Shown: positions 23,999 through 32,340 of the stretch, in pieces | Position numbering within the stretch: the stretch's first letter is position 1 | Layout of the letters: each line of letters begins with the position of its first letter | Origin: Siphonodentalium dalli | Taxonomy: Eukaryota; Mollusca; Scaphopoda; Gadilida; Siphonodentaliidae | Direction of reading: 5' to 3' | DNA: 64,000 nucleotides | Assembly: GCA_032622095.1 (NCBI GenBank) | Contig: CP136062.1 | Coordinates: forward strand, 135,384,960 to 135,448,959 | The notes under the pieces: model-generated | The model's input: only the letters and a program-made list of their open reading frames with translations | Told to the model about the DNA's origin: nothing | The model's database searches: none | Position numbers and translations under genes: made by a program

Positions 23999-25034
23999 TT
24001 AAAGGGGTACTGTTCACAAAGATAGGCGATTTTTTTATTTACTCCCATTGAAATAACTTTCAAGTTAGATTGTGTTCGTGTTATATGAGTTTCGTATAAA
24101 CCTAATTTAGCGAAGAAAATATTGATCTTGGAAACAAAAATATTACGATTTCAAACTACGCGCCATGTTTTTGACCTTCACCGGAGAAGACGCAGGTCGC
24201 AGGAAGAACCGGAAGTTCATTGCTCACAGCTTCGATTGATGCATTCAATCTCTTCCATCGAACCAGGGGCGCCGGAAGAGGGGGCAGAGGGGGCAGCTGA
24301 CCCCCCCCCTGCCCTTGACCAAGGGGTGCGAGCGGGGGGAGGACTTGCCCTTTTTCTGGAGACAGAAAATGCTTTTTGTGTGTTTAATCTCGTGTTTTTA
24401 TAGCAAAATATGACTTTTTTGGTCCAAATACCACCAATTTCACAAGGAATATAAATTTTTTGTCAATTTTATCACCAAACGGCGATAAAAACCGACAAAT
24501 ATCATTAAAATAGGGATTTTTGCCACAATGAATTTATGGTTATTTTCCCGAGTTTGCGGAGAAAATGCCCTTTTTTGCGGAAAAGTGCCCTTTTTGTAGG
24601 CTCTCCCCCCTGCCCTTGGATGCTTCCGGCGCCCCCTGCATCGAACAATCTCACTCCCTATAAAATACTTGACGCTTTATGACTCTTGTTTCTTTCTCCT
24701 TTTTTTCTGAATCGGTTATAACGGGCCTTCTTTTGCAGGTAACATGTTTTGTTTGCAACTCAATAATGTTCGCGAACGGCCGTCGATAAAAGACACGCAA
24801 CATATGCGATTTCAAGAACGGTAACTCGTAATGGCATAATTCTCCATTTTATGACTCCAGCCATAAATGAATTTATATTAAATAATTCAATTTACTTTTA
24901 CGATAGCCTGTTAACCGTAACGTTTTCAGTAGACATCGTCGACTCAAATTAGTTATTTTATAATATAATATTCATATTAGATCGCTATATTGTCACCGGG
25001 AATTTATTGAAATTGGGGTACAGTACCCCTTTAA
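23999..25034. mobile_element. TTAA-type MITE carrying a nested hAT element
   Basis: Left end TTAAAGGGGTACTGT (23999-24013) is the exact reverse complement of 25020-25034, TTAA included. The right end also contains its own palindrome, GGGGTACAGTACCCC. The body has no intact frame. About 375 bp of it is a later insertion (24264-24638). Confidence 0.75.
24264..24638. mobile_element. Non-autonomous hAT-type MITE, nested
   Basis: The ends CAGGGGCGCCGGAAG and CTTCCGGCGCCCCCTG are inverted copies (one-base indel), and the element is flanked by a perfect 8-bp duplication CATCGAAC (24256-24263 and 24639-24646). An 8-bp duplication with CAGGG-type ends is the hAT signature. The inner sequence is GC-rich at both edges (GGGGGCAG / CTGCCC runs) and AT-rich in the centre, and encodes nothing. 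Confidence 0.88.
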
Positions 25035-25384
25035 ACTCCTTGATAGTATATCTAGACTGGGCATATTACATCTGACCATTGGAAATATTATATTCGGCTC
25101 CACTCGTGAGACTGAGCAAATAAATTACAAATTATTCATTGCTACTCAAAAGTATATTATAGAAACACACAGATTTAATGATTAATAATATATCAAACAG
25201 AGCGAATAATAATACATAAATTTGGAAAAGAAATATCACATCATCGATCGACGGTTCACATCTCACACCCTCATCCATTTTGACGCAAGCAATACACATA
25301 TCCTTTGACATCTTAATGTATATCCCCAATTTATCTTCATTTACAAATCATACCAGTGTTCTTTGTATACCTTTATATAGTATA
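25035..25384. other. No gene recognised
   Basis: AT-rich spacer between the MITE and a Helitron-like terminus. Confidence 0.5.
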
Positions 25385-25415
25385 CTAGCAGGGTTACCCG
25401 GCGTTGCACATATTT
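25385..25415 (-). mobile_element. Helitron-like 3' terminus, minus strand
   Basis: Read on the minus strand this is GCAACGCCGGGTAACCCTG followed by CTAG and T. It has the same layout as the array at 12132-14680: GC-rich stem, 8-11 bases, CTAG, then T. The matching 5' end was not located, so the extent of the element is unknown. Confidence 0.5.
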
Positions 25416-26239
25416 AAGTGATGTGAAACGCTCTGCATGCTGTGGATATTTGGTGGGAATAGAGAATACTCTTGCTCAAAGTGCTACACGTATTATCATA
25501 AATTGTATTTTCAAATAACATCACAAAACATGATTCTTATACATGGAATATAAGTATAGTGGATCACCTTGTTGATTGTCATTTTGTTTATCTCGATTAA
25601 TCCGTTCCACCCATATATTATTTATTTACAACTGCGAATACGTCAGACGTTATGATGTGCAACATGAACATCATAAACACATTAGTTCGCAAAAATAAAA
25701 GACGACTATTGGGTTTTACATCTATATCTATCAATGTATCAATCAATCTTGTGGGTTTGACTAATATTTTGAGGACACCTGGCTATCTCCATGAAGATAC
25801 AGATGTTTTAAAGAAATGTGCAGGTGCTCTTCTGTTCATGGCGCTATATATTGGCGAAATATTCTCAGTTTAAAAGAAACGTTGATATGCATGTATAACA
25901 GCTACACGTGCCCGACACAGAGCAAGAGTTTGAGTGGTTTATTGCAAATTTTGTGTTGAATTTATATTGAATGGAACAGACTCAATTGTGCTATATATAC
26001 TTGATCCATTCTAATATGCAATCCTCTGACGGTTCGAGGTCTATCAATTTGCAAAAATATGTGTATCTCTTAAATAAAATGATAAATATACGTTTAATAT
26101 TTTTTTTATATGTATCTGTTTTGTTAGCTCGTATCATTTGAGAAGAACATGTATGAATTTGATGGTAATTGGCACTAAAGATATTTTTCTCAGTTTTTGG
26201 TGATCATCCCATCCCTATTTGAGACTGAAGCGGCGCCAC
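25416..26239. other. No gene recognised
   Basis: AT-rich. Possibly the body of the minus-strand Helitron-like element, but no feature proves it. Confidence 0.4.
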
Positions 26240-27530
26240 TTTTGTCATCATTAAACCGCACGCTTAGACTCATTATGGAAATATAGCTATATATAATTGG
26301 TGAAAAATGGCGAGTATACAATTTCGTATCAAATTTACATCTAGGGCCCCCATATCTCACACAAACCGCACCAATTTGGCGTATCTAAACCACACGATTA
26401 GATTCGTCGTATCACGGAGAATAATATGTATCAATCTGGTGGAAATCGGCGCTAAATATATTGTTTATCTCTTTTGTGTCCCTCTCACCCTCTATGCATC
26501 CCTGACTCGAATGGCCGCACGTTTGATGCTAATTGGCGACTAAACAAATTTTGATCAAATTTAGTGCCCACCCCACACCCATCTCTCACCCAAACATCAC
26601 CAATATGGCGTCTTTAAATCACACGATTGGACTCGTATCATGGATAAGAATGTGTATCACTTTTGTGGAAATTGGTGCTAAAAATATTGCGTATCAACTT
26701 TGGTGCCCCTCTGGCTTTCAGTGCACCCCTGGCTCGAATAACGCCACTTTTGACAGATTTAAGCCACACCATTAGACTCCTCATACCATGGGGATGATAT
26801 TGTATAAGTGTGGTGGCAATAGGCGAATAAACCCATTCTTATCATATTTAGTGCCCACCCTCCCCAATCTGTCATCCAAACGACAGCAATTGTCGTCTTT
26901 AAATCACACAATTATATTCAGTGTACCATGGAGGAAAATATATATCAATTTGGTGGAAATCGGCGCTAAAATTAGATTTGTCAATTTTGGTGCCCCTTTC
27001 CCCTACCGTGCACCCTTGATGCGAACGGCGCCATTTTTGACATATTTAAACCACACCATTATATTCCTCCTATCATGGGAATGATTATATATAAGTTTCG
27101 TGGCAATCGGCGACAAACATTTTTTCTGCCCCTGCCCTTTTCCGCCCCTGACAACAACGGCGTCACTTTAGAAAATTCTAACCCGCACCATTATCTTTCC
27201 CGTATAAAGTTATCCCTAGTAGACCCCTTTGGTGCTATTTAGATAGGCCTCTGCGCTAAAATTAGTTTGATAAATTTTGGTGCCCCTCTCCCCTTCCGTG
27301 CATCCCTGACTCGAACGGCGCAACTTTTGGCATATTTAAACCACGCCATTAGATTCCTTATATCATGGGGATGATTGTATATAAGTTTCGTGGCAATCGG
27401 TGACAAAAATATTTTCTGCCCCTCCCCTTTTCTGCCCCTGACAACACACGGCGTCACTTTAGAAAATTCTAACCCGCACCATTATCTTTCTCATAAAAAG
27501 TTACCCCTAGTAGACGCCTTTGTTGCCATC
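26240..27530. repeat. Degenerate tandem array of about 140-bp units, about nine copies
   Basis: A phrase close to TTTAAACCACACCATTAGA recurs near 26257, 26385, 26607, 26757, 26897, 27044, 27179, 27338 and 27470. It is accompanied by ATCATGGGGATGAT, GTGGCAATCGGCG and GTGCCCCTC. Spacing varies from 128 to 222, averaging about 150. The last copies pair into a higher-order unit of about 294 bp. Open frames in it are artefacts of the repeat. Confidence 0.75.
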
Positions 27531-27540
27531 TAGATGGCCC

Positions 27541-27985
27541 AAGTGACCCCGAAAAGGTGGCTTCATTTGGGGCATCAGCTTTTCTGAAAAAAAATAACAA
27601 GGACCCTAAGTCCGAAGCAACCAGACAAAAATGGGTGGATCGTACCCATATTCGAACTTGATCTGTATTTCAAGCTGATAAACGCACATTTCAAATTTGG
27701 TTCAGATATGACCACACAAACTGAAGTTATCATCCGGAAACCAGAAATTGACAGGATTCAAAGTCGAAAAAGGGCCACAACTCTCGCAAAAATGGGCGGA
27801 GCAAACCAATATTCGAACGTGACCTGTATATTGGGCTGATAAACTCACCTATGAAATTTTCTTTTGATCTAATAACCGAAACTAAAGTTATCATCCGGAA
27901 ACCATTTCCGGACGCACGGACGCACGCACGGACGGACGGACACCGGCTATTTTAATATTCCCCCGATTTTTTTTTTTCGGGGGAC
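27541..27985. repeat. Composite repeat: 119-bp duplicated module, (CGGA)n and CCCCCGA hairpin
   Basis: A module starting CAAAAATGGGYGGA and ending ATCATCCGGAAACCA occurs at 27625-27743 and 27786-27904. It is followed by a GGACGCACGGACGGACGGAC stretch (27908-27943) and the hairpin CCCCCGA, ten T, TCGGGGG (27960-27983). The order looks like a designed 3' end of a dispersed repeat rather than chance. Confidence 0.65.
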
Positions 27986-28693
27986 AACTAACACAAAGAC
28001 AGCCTTTCATGGTCGCTCGCTTGTCTGTTTTTTTTTTCATGACGTCATTTACGTTGAACAACGCTATGGGGAGCAATAGGAGATTTTAATATTTTCGGCT
28101 GATCATTCTTCGGAATAAATGTCAAATTTCTATGAATAACCAGGACAGTGGGCAGAACATATTTGGTTTCCCTTATGTATAGTTTTTCCGATGTTTTCCA
28201 TGTGTTGTTTGTTTATTCCTATATAAGCTGTTTCTTTTAATCTTGTCTCGATTATTTTGAATTGTTCGTCAGGCAGTCCATTTTATTTTTGATTCACTCA
28301 GCAATGAACATGTTATGTTATGATACTAATCTCACTTTCTGTTGGGTAACCATGATAACATCTAAAACGGCAACCAAAACCAAGTCTAGTTTGGTTTGTT
28401 GGATGTGGGGTTTATAAACCCCGAGTCTGGTCAGTTGCTCAGCCATATGGTGAAGACATTTTATTGATGGGTGAACAACCCACGGATATAGTTAGTTTCA
28501 CTGAGAAATGTCTCCACGATACATAGACACCATCAATATCCACGAGGAACTAACAGGCCTAGTGAAGTGCATGTATATTTGCCAGCCGGCTAGCAAATAA
28601 CAATTTTTGTGATATTTTTGGACCCTATTTGAAATTTTGAACAAACCACGAACTAAACTGAGAAGGGACGTGCTTTATTATTAACCAAGGTAT
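27986..28693. other. No gene recognised
   Basis: Nothing recognised apart from a T-run near 28029. Confidence 0.5.
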
Positions 28694-28880
28694 ATGTATA
28701 CAAATGGTAGTTATATCAGGAAATACACAATGTATATGGATGGATTGGTTCCCGAAAGCACACTCAGAAAAATCAGAGGGCGTATAGGTATTCTGGAGTG
28801 CCTACGGCAGGCTTTGGTAGTCCAGAGCACCAAACTGACGCTGCGCTGGTATCCCAGGATCCCACAGAGGTATGTAATAC
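28694..28880. repeat. Copy of the repeat found at 31381-32340
   Basis: ATACACAATGTATATGGATG and the following TTGGTTCCCGAAAGC match 32230-32262. The next part contains the imperfect palindromes GGTATTCTGGAGTGCC (about 28786) and GGTAGTCCAGAGCACC (about 28815), the unit that forms the array at 31381. Confidence 0.65.
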
Positions 28881-29042
28881 CAACAGAGCTGTGCAGTTAG
28901 CATAATACGACTCGCAATCGTATCGATTACAGGTTGGAAGTTTCAAAGCGCTGTTATCTAGAGTTACGGTTCCTGCGATCGCAGCGCCATTCGCACTTCT
29001 TTCTTTGTTTTCAAATCATCCGGACGAAAAATAATACCACCA
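28881..29042 (+). promoter_or_regulatory. Upstream region of the SAM-domain gene
   Basis: Between repeat and start codon lies about 160 bp including GATCGCAGCGCCATTCGC near 28977. No TATA box is clear. The proposed start is CCAATGGCG at 29043, with G at +4 but no purine at -3. Confidence 0.3.
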
Positions 29043-29133
29043 ATGGCGGTCCTTGTGGACAAATGGACTTTGGAGGATGTGTGTAATTGGCTCACTGACT
29101 GCGGTTTGGAGGAATTAGTTGATTCATTTAAAG
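29043..29133 (+). CDS. First coding exon of a SAM-domain protein
   Basis: ATG at 29043 opens 30 codons plus one base: MAVLVDKWTLEDVCNWLTDC, then GLEELVDSFK. This matches the first two helices of a sterile alpha motif, W-[ST]-x-E-[DE]-V-x-x-W-L...G-L-x-E-[LY]. SAM domains mediate self- or hetero-oligomerisation. The exon stops where many SAM genes have an intron, before the E-I-D-G segment, at AAAG|GTTTGT. The donor is acceptable but not strong. The second half of the domain was not found nearby. A related exon at 30357 looks like the C-terminus of SAMD3-like proteins, multiplied in fish and invertebrates, so both may belong to one gene. Confidence 0.6.
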
Positions 29134-29208
29134 GTTTGTCTTATATCATTATTTCTTTTCGCCAATTTCGGGCAGTTTTTAATTTTACTATGATTTCACT
29201 GTTTTCAG

Positions 29209-29273
29209 ACTCGGCGACCAGAGGAGTGTGTTCGACACTCAGACAATATGTCTTGGAGATCCACAAACCGATG
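29209..29273 (+). CDS. Candidate short second exon after the SAM exon
   Basis: The sequence after ACTGTTTTCAG (AG at 29207-29208) continues the frame of the SAM exon (D-S-A-T-R-G-V-C-S-T-L-R-Q-Y) and ends either at a stop or at a donor-like GAT|GTAAAT. The 75-bp gap is itself open and in frame, so retention is also possible. The peptide does not look like the second half of a SAM domain, so this may be a chance or degenerate exon. Confidence 0.25.
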
Positions 29274-30356
29274 TAAATTAGATCGTTCAAGTTAAAATAG
29301 ATAAATCGGTCTATTTCCTAGTCTGGGCAAGTTTATAGAAGGACTATTTTACAAGTACGGTATCAAGCAATAAAAGAGTGAGATTATCAAAAAAGATCAC
29401 TAATATGATTCGTACAAAATAATTCGGTTTCAAAATATATACATGTAATTATTCTATTGATAAATTAAGTTCAATCTTTTATTAACCCTTATCAGTAGAG
29501 TGATTTTTGGTATTTTGATATTTTCCTAAAAATACACCCGATAGTGAGGGTAGGTTACGAGTATGAGTACGTCCGACACCGATCATTGAAGGCACCCACA
29601 AACATTATAGAAATACAATATTATACACAAAAACTGAATATTATTATTTCTAAAAGATTGAGCATAATTCAACATTTTAGAATAAAATACTAGTAGGTAC
29701 AGATATTCGCCCCAGCGTAAAAGATTCAGCCAAATATGTTGTCCGAAGAGTACATCCGAAACCGTGGAATTGCCCACCTGTGGTCAGGTCACTACTCCCA
29801 ATACGGTCTCAGTTAATGAGCAATTCGCACATGCGCGGCATGGTGTCGTCTGAAGCTTTGATTTTGCGAGATTTGATACCCCTGCTTCTGTCCGAGCCGA
29901 TAATTAATCATGTATTCGCTATTTGCTTCAATGGTGCGATCTCATTATGATATAACTGTTGTGTCAGTATAAATCGGCGCGTTTGTTTTAATTCAGCGCT
30001 CATCAATGTTACGATTCTGGAATTTCAAATTCCTGCACCAGTAAAAGGGAATCTTTTTCCTTCGGGTACCACTCAGTTACATAACGTAATCTGTTTATGG
30101 CTCCTCTCCTTTGTGAGGGACGTGTGGCATTTATATGGCTGAATATAATTAACCATATGGTTCCGAACCGGATACTGGCTTATTGCTAGTGTCCGAGTTC
30201 AAACAATTATTTTGTTTGTATGTCAAGCGTTTTTTGACAAAATTTCACCCAATTGCATTCTTAGTCAATAGTCAGACAGTGCTTCTTTACCAGATATTGT
30301 CAGAACAGAGGTAATTTAAACAAATTTTATTAACTCATATTCAATCTCATTCACAG
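29274..30356. other. Putative intron; no certain exon
   Basis: Two short open stretches follow pyrimidine-AG sites (about 29815-29950 and 29998-30138), but neither resembles a known domain. Confidence 0.35.
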
Positions 30357-30635
30357 GTTCCACTTGGACCAACACCGGCACTGGTGCTAAAATGGTGTGT
30401 TTGTGGGCACCTCTTCTCATGTGACAAGATAGCCATTGTGATGGAAGAAATGGAGATTTGTGACATGACGCTGGCAATATCTCTACTGATGTCGACCTAC
30501 TTCGTGTTTGGGATACAATATGAACGGAAGGTCAAGAATACAATGATATTTCTGGAAAAGCATGTCATGAAACTAGATGGCGTTAGTGCACTAACCAACG
30601 GAGTCATTAGATTTCACAACATGATAATGAAATAG
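30357..30635 (+). CDS. C-terminal exon of a SAMD3-like protein (probable)
   Basis: A good acceptor (ATTCAATCTCATTCACAG, AG at 30355-30356) opens a 92-codon frame ending in TAG at 30635. The peptide contains ICDMTLAISLLMSTYFVFGI, then QYERKVKNTMIFLEKHVMKL and GVSALTNGVIRF. This arrangement, a short acidic segment, a hydrophobic Y-F-V-F-x-I-x-Y stretch and then T-x-x-F-[LI]-[EQ]-K, is familiar from the C-termini of SAM-domain-containing protein 3-like genes that are multiplied in fish and marine invertebrates; their function is unknown. A SAM exon 1.2 kb upstream on the same strand supports the link. Middle exons are missing or unrecognised, so the locus may be decayed. Confidence 0.5.
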   Translation, partial: VPLGPTPALVLKWCVCGHLFSCDKIAIVMEEMEICDMTLAISLLMSTYFVFGIQYERKVKNTMIFLEKHVMKLDGVSALTNGVIRFHNMIMK

Positions 30636-30666
30636 GGTTATCATTTAAAAGGATATACTGTTGATA

Positions 30667-30871
30667 CATGGATTCGTAAAGACAGAATCGACCATTTTAA
30701 GGTAAAAGGTGCCGTTAATTTCGAGGGCTGTAGTGGAAATCTTATGGATAGATAGATATATATTAGTTTGCAGAAAAAAATTCTTATTTCATTCCATAAT
30801 AACGATTTAAATTTTGTTTACAAAATTACATTTGACCTTAAAATTGACGATTCTGACTTTACGAATCCGTG
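30667..30871. mobile_element. Tc1/mariner-type MITE, 205 bp
   Basis: The ends CATGGATTCGTAAAGACAGA... and the complement of the right end CACGGATTCGTAAAGTCAGA... form inverted repeats of about 37 bp with four mismatches, ending at TTTTAAGGT. TA dinucleotides flank both sides (30665-30666, 30872-30873). It starts only 31 bases after the stop codon of the preceding exon, so it would lie in that gene's 3' UTR. Confidence 0.82.
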
Positions 30872-30981
30872 TAATGGTTTACATGTGTAAATCCATGTAG
30901 TGACTCCGTTGGTACATGTAAATTTCTTTGATCAGTGTGTATATATATACATTCCATGTTATCACATTAACTGTTGAATTT

Positions 30982-30987
30982 AATAAA
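30982..30987 (+). terminator. Possible polyadenylation signal AATAAA
   Basis: First AATAAA downstream of the C-terminal exon ending at 30635, beyond the MITE. Use is not shown. Confidence 0.3.
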
Positions 30988-31380
30988 TGATTTAACTAGT
31001 TTCTTCTTTTTCTCATATGATAGCAACATGGGTATGAATTGTCCAGATCTAAAAACATGTATAATGCAGAGCTGATAGTTATCTGCCTTGAGTGGAATGT
31101 TGTACATGAATAAAAATGCTGTATCAGTTGGATGCTAATAGTATTTTGAGTGCATGGCTCTATTAGATCACCTCCTGTGTGGTACACTTCTGTTTTCCTA
31201 GCCACTATCCGAGGAAATAGCCCAGGGATGATTTGGCACCAGCCCTTCTAATAACTCTCTATATCTACTCTCTAGTCACGTTACGTATTCATGTTCGTGA
31301 TCCCACCGATGACAACAGTCACACTCTGGTGAATCTTGTCGTCAGTAGAATATCAGGCTGGATTATTGGATGCGACTCGT
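30988..31380. other. No gene recognised
   Basis: Spacer with no recognisable coding or repeat signal. Confidence 0.5.
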
Positions 31381-31712
31381 GTAGTACCAACATTAGGTTG
31401 GTAGTCTGGAGTACCAAATATATTTTGGTATTCTGGAGTGCCAAAAACAGGTTGGCAGTCTGGAGTACCAAATATATTTTGGTACTCTGAAGTACCAAAA
31501 TTTGGGTACTCCATGAGGGTCTATGGAGTACCTAATTTGGCACTCCAGAGTACCAAATACGAAGTACCAAAAGTGCTGTGGTACTCCGGAGTACCATTCA
31601 GGTTTGGTACTCTGGAGTACCAAAACCTCATTTGGTACTCTGGAGTACCACAATTTTGGTACTCCGTGTGGGACAGCCGGAGTACCAAATTTGGTACTCC
31701 AGAGTACCTGGA
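31381..31712. repeat. Array of about eleven GGTACTC-GAGTACC palindromes
   Basis: Near-perfect 16-bp palindromes of the type GGTACTCYRGAGTACC occur about every 26-40 bases, near 31400, 31427, 31454, 31481, 31539, 31580, 31606, 31635 and 31692. Two more have the halves pushed apart by 12-13 bases (31504, 31658). Most are flanked by AAA/TTT, which lengthens the dyad. Because the unit is palindromic, several frames on both strands stay open with repeated W-Y-S-x-V-P or G-T-P-E-Y peptides. I treat these as artefacts. Confidence 0.85.
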
Positions 31713-32340
31713 GTTTTTAGAGTGCATGGGGCAATTTACAAAAAAAATGCCTGGCAAAAAAAGGCGAATTTTCACTGTTTTTGGATCCCCATACCATATT
31801 TGAGTCTTGAATATACCACGAATATACTCTAAATATTAACTGAATTGAGGGAATAGGTTCGTGCCGAAAGCATGGGACACTTTACAAAAAGCGGATTTAT
31901 TTTCACTATATATAGCATCGGGACCTCTGTCATATTTGAAGTCTTGAACACAACGAACTAACGGGATATGCTTTAAATTATGACTGAGCTAGGGTGTGGA
32001 CAAACGGTAGTTCTATCACGAAATACACCACTTATATGGGTGTGTTAGTTCCCGACAGCCTAGGCACTTTACAGAAAGTGGATAGGCAACTAAAGGCGAA
32101 TTCCGCTGTTTTGGAGACCCCCGATCCTATTATAATTTTTTAACACACCTCAACTGAAGGGATATGCTCTCAATTTCAATATTAACTGACGATTTTGGGT
32201 AGAAGGTACAGTGTAGTTGTATGAAGAGATACACAATGTATATGGATATGTTGGTTCCTAAAAGCCTGGAGCACTTTACAAAAAGCGCCCAGCAAGTATA
32301 AGAAAGGCGAATTTTCACTGTTACCCCTACCCTATATATG
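31713..32340. repeat. Tandem repeat of 150-205 bp units, three to four copies
   Basis: The phrase CACTTTACAAAAAGCGG-like followed by AAAGGCGAATTTTCACTG recurs near 31730, 31878, 32063 and 32270. Between copies come GGGATATGCTYT and TATCACGAAATACACCA-like phrases. The block is continuous with the palindrome array and has a relative at 28694-28880. Confidence 0.7.

Noticed and set aside
29815-30138. Two short open stretches as missing SAM exons
   Set aside because: Pyrimidine-AG sites precede them, but the peptides lack the SAM E-I-D-G and D-L-x-x-L-G-I patterns.
31393-31832. Five overlapping open frames on both strands with W-Y-S-x-V-P / G-T-P-E-Y repeats
   Set aside because: The DNA unit is palindromic and keeps several frames open at once; no codon bias or domain supports translation.
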